Shown: positions 1 through 7,733 of the stretch, piece by piece
How the letters are laid out: each line of letters opens with the position of its first letter
Position numbering within the stretch: position 1 is the first letter of the stretch
DNA from: a virus
Length of the DNA stretch: 29,176 nt
Strand: one strand, 5' to 3'
IMG/VR virus record: IMGVR_UViG_3300037155_000011
Location: 1 to 29,176 of that record
The notes under the pieces: model-generated
The model's input: the letters and a program-made list of their open reading frames with translations, nothing else
What the model was told of the DNA's origin: nothing
Databases searched by the model: none
Position numbers and translations under genes: made by a program

Positions 1-183
1 GCCAGCCTGCGGCGTAAGCAGTATGAGATTGCGATAGCAGGAAATCCCACGATGCTGATCTGGTTGGGCAAGCAGTTCCTTGGGCAAAGCGATAAGAACG
101 AGTTGAGTGGGAAAGACGGCGGTCCTATCCAAGCAGCGATCACAGTGGAGTTTGTGAAGGCCAAGCCCAGCGAGTCTAAGTGA
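1..183 (+). CDS. terS: Terminase small subunit, C-terminal part (5' end outside window)
   Basis: The frame is open from base 1 and ends in TGA at 181-183, leaving 60 residues of a protein whose start lies outside the window. The visible part contains GNPTMLIWLGKQFLGQSDK, a signature of phage small terminases in which a substrate-recognition or oligomerisation helix is followed by the LGQ-D-K segment. The small terminase binds the phage DNA packaging site and hands it to the large subunit. It overlaps the following large-terminase gene by 4 nt (GTGA), so the two are likely translationally coupled. The DNA-binding N-terminal domain is not visible, so the family subtype cannot be named. The assignment rests on the motif plus position and is fairly secure. 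Confidence 0.8.
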   Translation, partial: ASLRRKQYEIAIAGNPTMLIWLGKQFLGQSDKNELSGKDGGPIQAAITVEFVKAKPSESK

Positions 184-1448
184 GCATCGAAGCGGTAAAA
201 GCCCAGTTCCCCGAAAAACTGGCCCCACTCTTTGAGCCACACCCTTATAAATGTCTTTATGGTGGCCGCGATGGCTGCAAGTCGTGGGCGATTGCTCGAG
301 CGCTGCTGATTCTCGGAACAATGAAGCCTCTGCGTGTCCTTTGCGCACGCGAGACGATGGACTCGATTCGGGAGTCGGTGCATCAGCTGCTCAGTGACCA
401 GATTGTCTTACTGGGTCTAGAGCGTTTTTACCAGATACTGCAGAGCGAGTTCAGAGGCGCTAATGGCACCGAGTTTGTATTCGCGGGTCTGAGACGCCAG
501 ACGGTATCTTCGATCAAGAGTTATGAGGCTATCGACATTTGCTGGGTGGAGGAGGCGTCAGTCGTTAGCCGGCGCAGTCTGACGATCCTACTACCTACCA
601 TCCGCAAGCCTGGGTCAGAGATATGGTTCTCCCTCAACCCAGACCTCGAGACTGATCCCGTGTATCAGGATTTCATCATCAATCCGCCACCTGGGGCGTT
701 TGTCTGCAAGACCTCGTTCCACGACAACAATTGGCTATCGGTTGAGTCCCAGCAGAAGATTGACACGATGAGGGAACGCGACCCCGATAATTACCATCAT
801 GTTTATGAGGGCGGAACGCGGTCCACAGTTGAGGGCGCGATTTATAAGGCAGAGATCCAAGCGGCAGAGAAGACCGGCCGTATCCGGGCTGTGCCGTTTG
901 ATCCAATGATGCCCGTCGACACCTTCTGGGATCTGGGCTATGCGGACAGAGTATCCATCTGGGCCGCGCAGAGGACGCCATTTGAGATAAAGATCCTGCG
1001 CTACTTCGAGGGTGACCATCAGGCAATCGATTACTACCTCCGCGAGATGCAGGGGTGGGGTTATGTGTTTGGTACATGCTTCCTGCCGTGGGACGGCGGA
1101 ACGATCAGCTTGGGAACGGGCCGCTCGATTGAGGAGATCATGCGTTCAAAGGGGTTCAAGACTCGAGTTCTGCGTCAGTTGAGCATCGCAGATGGCATCA
1201 ATGCGACAAGAACTATATTCCCACAACTCTATTTCGATGCTAGTCTGTGTGCGGATGGGCTACAGTATCTCAGGCGCTATCAGTGGGGTCCAACTACAAA
1301 CCTGGGCGTAGCAAGGCGGGAACCACTGCATGATGACGCCTCACATCCTGCCGATGCACTCCGGACGTTGGCGGTAGGCATCAGAGATCCAGAACGGAAG
1401 AAGGAAGAGAACAAGCGGCCACCGCAACGCGGATCGGCATGGTCATGA
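180..1448 (+). CDS. terL: Terminase large subunit (packaging ATPase and nuclease)
   Basis: This 422-aa protein is the motor that pumps DNA into the procapsid and cuts the concatemer. The ATPase domain shows Walker A at residues 28-36 (GGRDGCKSW) and Walker B with the catalytic acid at 118-125 (IDICWVEE). The C-terminal RNase H-like nuclease shows acidic residues in FWDLGYAD (D251), FLPWDGG (D305) and LHDDASHPADALR (around D385-D386), which is the usual three-acid arrangement of the PBSX/Terminase_3 type. The length is normal for the family. It starts with GTG at 180, overlapping the stop of the small subunit, so the start is supported by coupling. The last 20 residues are charged and probably disordered. 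It lies first in the long rightward late operon. Confidence 0.95.
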   Translation: MSIEAVKAQFPEKLAPLFEPHPYKCLYGGRDGCKSWAIARALLILGTMKPLRVLCARETMDSIRESVHQLLSDQIVLLGLERFYQILQSEFRGANGTEFVFAGLRRQTVSSIKSYEAIDICWVEEASVVSRRSLTILLPTIRKPGSEIWFSLNPDLETDPVYQDFIINPPPGAFVCKTSFHDNNWLSVESQQKIDTMRERDPDNYHHVYEGGTRSTVEGAIYKAEIQAAEKTGRIRAVPFDPMMPVDTFWDLGYADRVSIWAAQRTPFEIKILRYFEGDHQAIDYYLREMQGWGYVFGTCFLPWDGGTISLGTGRSIEEIMRSKGFKTRVLRQLSIADGINATRTIFPQLYFDASLCADGLQYLRRYQWGPTTNLGVARREPLHDDASHPADALRTLAVGIRDPERKKEENKRPPQRGSAWS

Positions 1449-1476
1449 TTGGCGGACTATTTGGAGGCACACGGCG

Positions 1477-1695
1477 ATGAAACTCAAAGCAGCAACCCGC
1501 AACGCGCTACCAACCAGCAAGTTTGCTGGTCCTGGGCGATCCTACCCCGTTCCCGATAAAAGCCACGCAGCCAACGCAAAGGCACGCGCTACCCAGATGG
1601 TTAGCAAGGGCAAACTCAGCCCCGCCATGGCCACGCGCATCCGCAAGAAGGCGAATGCAGTGCTTGGCAGCAGCGGTTCATCGGCGGCAGACTGA
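1477..1695 (+). CDS. Small basic phage protein of unknown function
   Basis: A 72-aa Lys/Arg/Ala-rich protein without Cys. GGAGG at 1463-1467 lies 9 nt before the ATG. The N-terminal segment RNALPTSKFAGPGRSYPVPD followed by KSHAANAKARA is one I recognise from short conserved phage proteins that are usually encoded near terminase and portal genes and have no established role. The pattern (a short Gly/Pro loop, then two basic helices) is what a small DNA- or virion-associated protein might look like, but that is only inference. It shares one base with the next gene (TGATG). Reality of the gene is well supported by the ribosome site, the coupling and the conserved N-terminus. The function is unknown. 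Confidence 0.75.
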   Translation: MKLKAATRNALPTSKFAGPGRSYPVPDKSHAANAKARATQMVSKGKLSPAMATRIRKKANAVLGSSGSSAAD

Positions 1696-2018
1696 TGGAT
1701 GAGCGCCGTGCAGTCGAGAATTTCTGCATCGTCTGCCCTCTCAAGGATATTGAGGACGCGGACATGCTGGCGTTTATGGCAACGCTGATTCAGGATCATG
1801 ACCATTTGCGCGAGAAGTTGCTGACAGAGCCTGACAGACGCAAGCGCCGCGGCAAGCTGGATGCCATGCGGCCATACCTGAATTTTAATGCGCTTCCCTG
1901 CGAGGATTACGAGATGGCTGAAGTCGCGCGTTCATGTGGCGTGCAGCCAATCTATCGTGAGCAGGAAGAGGTCGGGCGTATACTGATGCCGGAGAGCCGG
2001 ATACACGAGGTGAACTGA
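1695..2018 (+). CDS. Hypothetical protein, 107 aa
   Basis: I do not recognise this acidic/basic mixed 107-aa protein. It starts at ATG 1695, one base into the stop codon of the preceding gene, and its own TGA (2016-2018) again shares its A with the ATG of the next small gene, so it sits in a tight coupled chain. Residues 20-60 look helical and charged (DHDHLREKLL, RRKRRGKLDAMRPYL). The sequence from residue 60 (LNFNALPCEDYEMAEVARSCGVQPIYRE) has two cysteines but no metal-site spacing. No signal peptide or membrane segment is present. The coupling on both sides argues that it is real. Its placement between terminase and portal suggests a packaging- or head-related accessory, without direct evidence. 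Confidence 0.65.
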   Translation: MDERRAVENFCIVCPLKDIEDADMLAFMATLIQDHDHLREKLLTEPDRRKRRGKLDAMRPYLNFNALPCEDYEMAEVARSCGVQPIYREQEEVGRILMPESRIHEVN

Positions 2019-2149
2019 TGTTATCGGTTGATCTGGCGATAATTGTGATGTGTGTATGCAGCTTCACCGCCGGATATTGTTGCTGCATGCTCATCAGGCG
2101 CACACGGCGCGATAAGCGTGGGAGGTTTACATGCCGTATACAGAAGTGA
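2018..2149 (+). CDS. Small single-span membrane protein, 43 aa
   Basis: A short frame begins at ATG 2018, sharing one base with the upstream stop codon, and ends in TGA at 2147-2149. The product has one clear hydrophobic stretch at residues 3-26 containing CSFTAGYCCCML, followed by a strongly basic tail (IRRTRRDKRGR). By the positive-inside rule this predicts an N-out, C-in single-pass membrane protein. It overlaps the following gene by 19 nt, and the ribosome site of that gene lies inside its coding sequence. Four of the five cysteines cluster in the membrane segment. No function can be named. A small membrane protein inside a packaging operon is unusual. The gene is supported by coupling and composition only, so it could be spurious. 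Confidence 0.5.
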   Translation: MLSVDLAIIVMCVCSFTAGYCCCMLIRRTRRDKRGRFTCRIQK

Positions 2150-2346
2150 TGGGCAAGTGGAAGGCCGGCGACCTCCATAGCGGCTCGAAGTCTGGCCCGG
2201 AAGTAAAAGGACAGAAGCAGGCTGTTGCCATCATGCTCAGTGAGAAGAAGGCAGCGACCAAGGGAAAGACTGAATACAAAGGGGAAGCCCACTCCTACGA
2301 TGCCAACCGTCCCACGCGCAAAGTTGTGTCGAGGTATAGCAAGTGA
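2131..2346 (+). CDS. Small conserved phage protein, 71 aa (DUF6496-like)
   Basis: A 71-aa lysine-rich protein starting MPYTEVMGKWKAGDLHSGS and continuing into GPEVKGQKQAVAIMLSE. The 'KxGxLxSGSKxGPxVKxxKQAxAIxLSE' pattern is widespread in small phage proteins that I associate from memory with DUF6496. They have no established biochemical function. GGAGG at 2121-2125 is spaced 5 nt from the ATG, which fixes the start even though it overlaps the preceding 43-aa frame. Its TGA overlaps the GTG start of the portal gene (GTGA at 2343-2346), so its translation should feed portal synthesis. Confidence is good that the gene is real, lower for the family name. Confidence 0.75.
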   Translation: MPYTEVMGKWKAGDLHSGSKSGPEVKGQKQAVAIMLSEKKAATKGKTEYKGEAHSYDANRPTRKVVSRYSK

Positions 2347-4520
2347 GTGATTCAGAGCCGGTTCGCAAGGAACCCTCGGGCGCTGATGAAGAACTGCTCA
2401 AAGATATACGGGAGGACTATACCTATTTCCGCGACTTCTGGCGCGAGAATCATGACGAAGCTAAGATTGACATGCGATTCATCTCTGGCGACCCGTGGGA
2501 ATCAAAAGACAGAATGGAGCGCGAGGATAATGGTCGCCCCGTTCTGTCCCCCGACGAACTGAGCCAGTACCAGAACGCCACTATCAACAATCTGCGGCAG
2601 AACAAGCGAGCGATCAAAGTCAACCCGCTTGGGTCTGGTGCCACCGACAAGGATGCAGAGCATCGCGCATCCATCATTCGCGGGATTGAGTATAAATCTA
2701 ATGCTCAGAGCGCCTATACAAATGCCTTCGAGAATGAGATCAACTGCGGATTTGGGTTCTTCCGTGTAACGACCAAAATCATCAAAGGCGGAGATGGTGA
2801 CGTAGAGCCGCGTATCAAGCAGATTGACAATCCTCTGTCAGTGTTGCTTGACCCCAACTCACGGGAAGCCGATTTCTCCGACATGAAGCGGTGCTTTGTG
2901 ATGGACGTCATGCGCAAACGTGACTTCGAGAAGAAATATCCCAAAGCGCAGAAGCGCAGTTTCTCCGCAGAGGATATGACCACGGCGCCTGATTGGTTCC
3001 AGGCGGAGAACATCCTGGTCGCGGAATACTGGCGCATCGATGACTATGACGAAGACGGCAACGGGGGCAAGGTAACGCAGTACATCACCAATGGGCTTGA
3101 GATTCTGGAGACGAATCCATGGCCGGGTTCGTGGGTTCCGATTATCTCTGCGATGGGCAAGAAGGTTTACAAGCCTGTTGGCAGTCAGATGAAGCTGTTC
3201 TATTACTCGCAGATCAGGATGGCGCGCGGACCCCAGATGATGCTGGCGTACATCGCCTCGCAAGAGGCTGAAGAGTTCGGGATGTCTCCACGTGCCCCTC
3301 TGATTGGCTATGTTGGGCAATTTGAGACTGATGCAGATGCATTTGCTACGCTAAATAAAGTCCCACGCAATATGGTGCAAATTGATCCGATGGTAGATGG
3401 GGCAACTGGGCAGGTTCTGCCCCTCCCTACCCGCCTTCCCTTCACTCCTAATGCCCAAGCCTACGAGATCAGTAAGGAAAGCTGGCGGCGGTCGGTGCAG
3501 GCGTCGATGGGAATCACTCCATTGCCCACGGCTGCACAGCGGCAGAACGAGAAGTCCGGCGTGGCGCTCGACAAGATTCAGTCACAGCAGGCAGTTGGCT
3601 CATTCCATTTCACGGACAACTTCGATCGCGCAATTGAGAACGCTGGCCGGCAGTTGAATGAGTTGATTACACTGGTTATGGACACCCCCCGGCAGGTGGG
3701 AGTGCGGCAACCGGATGAATCACACGACCGCTTGCATGTTGTGCCTCAAGGCTCTCCGATGCCGCAACCGGATCCGGGGCAGCAACCCGTTAGCCCTGAC
3801 GATGTATTTGATCCCACCAAGGGCGACTTTGACGTGACAATCTCCACCGGCATGAGCTATCAGAGCCAGCGGGAAGAGGCGAGCGCGTTTGTCGATACGC
3901 TGATTGGGGAGATGGGGAACCTTCCCATTCCAGCCGCCGCGAAGGCGACCCTACTGGCGAGGGCAATCAGTCTCAAGGATATTGGTCCGATTGGGGATGA
4001 GATGGCAAAGATCATCGATCCGCAGGGCGATGGCGAGCCGGTCCCACCACAAGCCCAGCAGATGATCGCGCAACTCAAGGAACAGTTGCAGGCTATCAAT
4101 GCGGCGGCGCAGCAATACGAGGGCCAGATTCAGCAGATGACGGCAGAGAAGAATGCTAAGGTAGTCGAGCAGCAAGGCAAGCTCGCACAGATTGCGGCGC
4201 AGTCTCAGGCCGATATGGCGCTTGAGGACAAGAAGCTCCTCGCTCAGATCACTATTGCTGAAATCAACACGAAGGCGCAGAATGAGGCAGATAGGGAAGA
4301 GGACCGCCGAGACCTGGAGGCCCAATTGCATCAGTCTGCACATGAGGTAGCAATGTCGGCGCAGGGGGCACAGCAGGCACAGGTGGCGTCCGCACAGCAG
4401 GCAGGGCAGCAACAGGACGCACAGGCGCAACAAGCCGACGCTACGAGCGCACAGAGCGCACAGGATTCGCAGCAACAGCAAGACGCTGCAGAGGCTCAGC
4501 AAACCGCTAGTCCAGCGTAA
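2343..4520 (+). CDS. Portal protein (P22-like)
   Basis: A 725-aa protein forming the dodecameric ring at the unique capsid vertex through which DNA enters and leaves. The length equals that of P22 gp1. The N-terminal part (about residues 20-420) has the features of P22-type portals: a segment of polar helices, then PRIKQIDNPLSVLLDPNSRE with the downstream DMKRCFVMDVM, and later the SGVALDKIQSQQAVGSFHF helix. Residues 574-725 form a long Gln/Ala-rich coiled coil ending in a Q-rich low-complexity tail, in the position of the P22 portal barrel. The gene starts with GTG at 2343, overlapping the stop of the small gene upstream. It is followed 15 nt later by the scaffold gene, as in P22. Confidence 0.9.
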   Translation: MSDSEPVRKEPSGADEELLKDIREDYTYFRDFWRENHDEAKIDMRFISGDPWESKDRMEREDNGRPVLSPDELSQYQNATINNLRQNKRAIKVNPLGSGATDKDAEHRASIIRGIEYKSNAQSAYTNAFENEINCGFGFFRVTTKIIKGGDGDVEPRIKQIDNPLSVLLDPNSREADFSDMKRCFVMDVMRKRDFEKKYPKAQKRSFSAEDMTTAPDWFQAENILVAEYWRIDDYDEDGNGGKVTQYITNGLEILETNPWPGSWVPIISAMGKKVYKPVGSQMKLFYYSQIRMARGPQMMLAYIASQEAEEFGMSPRAPLIGYVGQFETDADAFATLNKVPRNMVQIDPMVDGATGQVLPLPTRLPFTPNAQAYEISKESWRRSVQASMGITPLPTAAQRQNEKSGVALDKIQSQQAVGSFHFTDNFDRAIENAGRQLNELITLVMDTPRQVGVRQPDESHDRLHVVPQGSPMPQPDPGQQPVSPDDVFDPTKGDFDVTISTGMSYQSQREEASAFVDTLIGEMGNLPIPAAAKATLLARAISLKDIGPIGDEMAKIIDPQGDGEPVPPQAQQMIAQLKEQLQAINAAAQQYEGQIQQMTAEKNAKVVEQQGKLAQIAAQSQADMALEDKKLLAQITIAEINTKAQNEADREEDRRDLEAQLHQSAHEVAMSAQGAQQAQVASAQQAGQQQDAQAQQADATSAQSAQDSQQQQDAAEAQQTASPA

Positions 4521-4535
4521 GGACAGGAGTAACAA

Positions 4536-5546
4536 ATGGCAGAAGCGACGGCAGTACTGGAATCGTCACCCGAAGTTCCGGTTATGGATGTAAGTCGCGG
4601 CCCGCTGGTCGACATTACTAGCGACGAACGCGCAGAGTTTCGCAAGACGGGCGAATTGCCCAAGCCACAAGCCCCGCCGAAGACAATCGAGGAAGCGGCA
4701 TCCTCATCCGACGCCGAGCCGAAAGGCGAAGCTGAAACAGCAGGCGAATCGGAACCGCCAAAGCAGCAGGAGCATATCGAACGCAAGCCCAAGCAGACAG
4801 CGGCAGAACGCATTGCCGAACTGAAAGCGACCATCGCAAAGATTGAAAAGGGCGCAGGAATCAAGACGGAGGCGGAATCGTCACCCGCAAAGCCCGAACC
4901 AAAGCAGGAGACTGTAGCGCCGGAACCGCAATATACGCGCCCCAAGCCCAAGCCAGAAGGGAACGGACCCGATGGAAAGCCTTATGCAACCTATGAGGAC
5001 TATATCGAGGATCTGACCGACTGGAAGGGCGAACAACGCGAGGCGAAGAACCAGCGGGAATCAGCGCAACAGACTCAGGCAAAGGAATTCAATGCGAAGG
5101 TGGAGGAAGCTCGCACTCGATATGAAAACTTCGATGAAGTGGTGCAGCCTACCGCTACTGCAATTAACACGGATGCCGGGATTCCTCAGGTAATCAAAAC
5201 CTTCATGAGCGAATCTGACCATTTGCCGGATATTCTCTTTACCCTTGGAAGCGAGCCAGCAGAACTTGCGAAGTTCGTCAAGATGGCGAAGGAAACACCC
5301 GGCAAAGCACTCCGCTACATCGCATTGACGGAAAGCCTCATTGCTGAAGAACTGGCTGGCAAAACTGCCAAGTCAGCCGAAGAAACTCCTGCCAAACCGA
5401 AAACCCAGGCACCGAAACCACCTTCAGAGGCTGGCGGCAGAGCCGCTGCACCTCCTGATGCGTTGGAATCGGCTGCCAAGGCGAATGACTTCCGCAGTTT
5501 CAAGGCAGAAGCCACGCGCCGACAACTGGCTAAGCTGAAGAGCTAG
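4536..5546 (+). CDS. Scaffolding protein
   Basis: A 336-aa highly charged protein directly between portal and coat, the scaffold position in P22-like phages (P22 gp8 is 303 aa). Residues 1-145 are rich in Glu, Lys, Pro and Ala and are probably disordered. The stretch around YATYEDYIEDLTDWKGEQ is a recurring motif of podoviral scaffolds and begins a helical region with KVEEARTRYENFDEVV. The C-terminus is basic (EATRRQLAKLKS), consistent with the coat-binding helix-turn-helix of scaffolds, although that fold is inferred. AGGAG at 4523-4528 precedes the ATG with good spacing. The protein should be in the procapsid and leave before DNA packaging. No protease domain is seen. Confidence 0.85.
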   Translation: MAEATAVLESSPEVPVMDVSRGPLVDITSDERAEFRKTGELPKPQAPPKTIEEAASSSDAEPKGEAETAGESEPPKQQEHIERKPKQTAAERIAELKATIAKIEKGAGIKTEAESSPAKPEPKQETVAPEPQYTRPKPKPEGNGPDGKPYATYEDYIEDLTDWKGEQREAKNQRESAQQTQAKEFNAKVEEARTRYENFDEVVQPTATAINTDAGIPQVIKTFMSESDHLPDILFTLGSEPAELAKFVKMAKETPGKALRYIALTESLIAEELAGKTAKSAEETPAKPKTQAPKPPSEAGGRAAAPPDALESAAKANDFRSFKAEATRRQLAKLKS

Positions 5547-5562
5547 CTGGAAGGGTTTCAAA

Positions 5563-6792
5563 ATGGCAAATCAATTCCTCGATACCAACTGGGTTTCGAT
5601 GAAGATTCTGTGGATCTTGCAGAATGCTCTCGAAATCGCCAGCGTTTTCAACACAGAATGGGAGTCGGAATTCGGGAAGTCCTTCCCTGTCGGATCGTCC
5701 GTACAGGTGAAGCTCCCGCAGCGTTGGCTTGTGACCAATGGCCTCGGCTATCAGCCGCAGGGCATTGCACGTCTGGCCACCACCATTAACCTCGATCAGG
5801 TCTTCGGCATCCATTTTGAATGGGATTCCTACGAGCGCCTGGTCAAGATGGAGCGTTCACAGGAAGAGTTGGAAGAAAACTACTTGAAGCCTGCCGCTGT
5901 CCAGTTGGCCCAAGAGTGCGATTCCCGCGCTGCCAAGTTCGCTTATCAGAACGCATCCGGCGTTGTCGGCGTGCTCGGCACCAACTCCACCACGATTGAC
6001 TTCGCGGCGGCCGCAGACGAATACCTGTATGAGAAGGCTTGCCCGAAGGGAATCAGGCATCTCATCGTGTCTCCGTCGCAGATGCGCAGCTACGTCGTGC
6101 CAAATGTGACGCAGTTCAACCCGGCACCTGAAATCTCCCGCATGTTCCGCACCGGCGTTCTCGGTACGGCAGTAGGCTGGGAGTGGTACCGCTCGAACTC
6201 GCTGTATAAGCACACAGCGGGCACGGCGGCAACGGGTGGCGTGACCATCACTGGAGCAAACCAGTCTGGTAACGTCCTCAGTGTCACTGGAACCAGCACG
6301 CAGACCATCAAGCAGGGGGATAAGTTCTCAATCCTCAACGTGAATGGAGTCAACCCAAGCACTCGCCGCGCGATTACCTCGGTTCAGACCTTTACGGTTC
6401 TGACCGATGCGACGCTGACGGGTGGGACTGACACCATCAACATCTCCCCAGCGATCTATGGCCCCGGTTCGCAGTATCAGAACGTGGATGCATTGCCCGC
6501 AGATACGGCAGCTTTCACCTTCTGGCCCGGTACCACTTCACCCAGTGGGAAGTCCGGTGTTGTTGGCCTTGGCATGTCGAAGTTTGCTTTCGCCATGTCG
6601 GGTGGCAAGCTGGAAGTTCCGAAGGCTGTGGAACGCGCAGAGCAGACCGAAGACCCGGACACGGGTATCGCGGTTCGCTTCGTCCGTGCATGGGATCAGC
6701 GTGAGTCGAAGATGACGAATCGCTTTGACATGTGCTTGGGTTTTGGCAACCTCTACAATGACCAAGGTGCTGTTGCTCTAGCTGGTGCATAG
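5563..6792 (+). CDS. Major capsid protein (P22 coat family)
   Basis: A 409-aa coat protein of the P22 gp5 type (HK97 fold), slightly shorter than P22 gp5 (430 aa). The N-terminus MANQFLDTNWVSMKILWIL and the GSSVQVKLPQRW strand are characteristic. Residues 210-310, including the repeats of Thr/Gly-rich beta segments (GVTITGANQSGNVLSVTGTS), are in the position of the inserted I-domain, which in P22 aids folding. The C-terminal EDPDTGIAVRFVRAWD is also typical of this family. GGAAGGG at 5549-5555 gives a strong ribosome site, fitting the most abundant virion protein. It is followed by an endonuclease remnant before the next virion gene. Confidence 0.93.
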   Translation: MANQFLDTNWVSMKILWILQNALEIASVFNTEWESEFGKSFPVGSSVQVKLPQRWLVTNGLGYQPQGIARLATTINLDQVFGIHFEWDSYERLVKMERSQEELEENYLKPAAVQLAQECDSRAAKFAYQNASGVVGVLGTNSTTIDFAAAADEYLYEKACPKGIRHLIVSPSQMRSYVVPNVTQFNPAPEISRMFRTGVLGTAVGWEWYRSNSLYKHTAGTAATGGVTITGANQSGNVLSVTGTSTQTIKQGDKFSILNVNGVNPSTRRAITSVQTFTVLTDATLTGGTDTINISPAIYGPGSQYQNVDALPADTAAFTFWPGTTSPSGKSGVVGLGMSKFAFAMSGGKLEVPKAVERAEQTEDPDTGIAVRFVRAWDQRESKMTNRFDMCLGFGNLYNDQGAVALAGA

Positions 6793-6804
6793 ACTTACGC
6801 CATA

Positions 6805-6831
6805 CCTGCATTGACTATGATATAGTGCAGG
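6805..6831 (+). promoter_or_regulatory. Hairpin overlapping the ribosome site of the HNH remnant
   Basis: CCTGCATT (6805-6812) can pair with AGTGCAGG (6824-6831), with six perfect G-C/A-T pairs and two further pairs (one G-T), around an 11-nt loop. The right arm contains the only purine-rich stretch (GCAGG) directly in front of the ATG at 6833, so the stem would mask the ribosome site. RNA hairpins that occlude the start of free-standing homing endonuclease genes are known from T4-like phages. The resemblance here is an inference. It could equally be a chance hairpin between coat and the inserted gene. Confidence 0.4.
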
Positions 6832-6832
6832 A

Positions 6833-7244
6833 ATGGCTAAACAATTAGAACTTGTCGGCAAGAAATTCGGACGTCTGACCGTTAGAAGTAAGACAGAGAA
6901 TCGTAATTCTAGCGGAAACCTAATCTGGGATTGCCAATGCGAATGCGGCAATTCGGTTCTTGTTCCGGGGGCTTCTCTACAGAACGGAAATACGAGTTCA
7001 TGTGGATGCCTGAAGAGAGAGAACTTCACAAATCGCAAACATGGGTTATCGTATGATCCGCTTTATGGAATTTGGACTGCGATGCCGAGCTTTTTACGAT
7101 TGGTCTATGCAGAACGGCTACAAACGCATTCTTGGAAAAGGCAGGTTGACCATCGACCGGCGAAACAATGACGAGGGCTACAGCCCAAATAATTGCCGCT
7201 GGACAACTTATTCAGTTCAGAATAGCAATCGAAGGAGACTTTAA
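6833..7244 (+). pseudogene. HNH homing endonuclease, broken by internal deletion and frameshift
   Basis: Two frames together make most of a free-standing HNH endonuclease. The first (from ATG 6833) carries the N-terminal zinc-binding-like region GKKFGRLTV ... WDCQCECGNSVLV ... TSSCGCLKRE ... KHGLSYDPLYGIWTAM. At about 7080-7095 the homology jumps to another frame: AFYDWSMQNGYKRILGKG, then LTIDRRNNDEGYSPNNCRW, ending at TAA 7242-7244. Family members normally have roughly 25-35 residues between these blocks (the RC...YGGRGI.VC..W segment), so part of the catalytic region is gone and the joint is out of frame. The region looks clearly A/T-richer than its neighbours, as expected for a mobile insertion. 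AGGAG at 7233-7237, inside the remnant, serves the next virion gene, which may explain why the 3' end is retained. Confidence 0.8.
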
Positions 7245-7246
7245 TC

Positions 7247-7687
7247 ATGGCCACTGGTGGACCGAATCAGACAGCAACTCCCTTTCCCGTCGTTGATTTT
7301 ATGCCCACGAAGCAGTATCCGAGTTTCTCGGGGCCGATCAACGAAAAACTCACCATCACTCCCTACCTCGGGACTACAACCGCACTGACCGCTGCTGTTG
7401 TTTTGGGTGGATTCATCACCTCAAGCAATGCGGCGGCTCAGACTTTGACGCTTCCGACTGCGGCTTTGCTTGTTCCGCAAATCGAAGGCGCTGAAGTAGG
7501 GACTGCGATCCGTCTCATCGTCAATTCAGTTGGCGCTGGCACGGCTACGGTCGCTGCTGGAACTGGCGGAACCTTCGCCGGGACCGCAACCGTCGCAGCG
7601 GGTAGCCTCAAGCAGATCCTGTTGGTTGTAACGGCGCTGGACCCACCGGCATACACCGTGTACAGCCTTGGAAGCACTGTCTACTAA
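7247..7687 (+). CDS. Virion structural protein, capsid decoration-like
   Basis: A 146-aa Ala/Thr/Val/Gly-rich all-beta protein with ATG at 7247 and AGGAG ten bases upstream. The core GFITSSNAAAQTLTLPTAALLV ... VGTAIRLIVNSVGAGTATVAAGTGGT is a pattern I recognise from small proteins directly downstream of coat genes in many short-tailed phages, usually found in virions and suspected to decorate the capsid. There is no signal peptide and no cysteine. The assignment to decoration is inferred from composition, size and position just after coat. A secreted or host role is unlikely. A GC-rich hairpin follows the stop codon. Confidence 0.6.
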   Translation: MATGGPNQTATPFPVVDFMPTKQYPSFSGPINEKLTITPYLGTTTALTAAVVLGGFITSSNAAAQTLTLPTAALLVPQIEGAEVGTAIRLIVNSVGAGTATVAAGTGGTFAGTATVAAGSLKQILLVVTALDPPAYTVYSLGSTVY

Positions 7688-7691
7688 CCCA

Positions 7692-7716
7692 TGGGGGCGC
7701 TCGCAATAGGCCCCCA
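7692..7716 (+). terminator. GC-rich hairpin after the decoration-like gene (attenuator candidate)
   Basis: TGGGGGC at 7692-7698 is perfectly complementary to GCCCCCA at 7710-7716 with an 11-nt loop. It lies in the 46-nt space between the decoration-like gene and the next gene. Only a short GATTT follows, so it is not a strong intrinsic terminator. It could reduce transcription past the highly expressed coat and decoration genes or protect the upstream mRNA 3' end. Confidence 0.4.
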
Positions 7717-7733
7717 GATTTCCCGGAGAATCT

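Noticed and set aside
3951-4535. A 194-aa minus-strand Leu-rich frame opposite the portal tail
   Set aside because: It is the complement of a CAG/GCA-rich coiled-coil sequence, which gives long Leu/Cys/Arg shadows.
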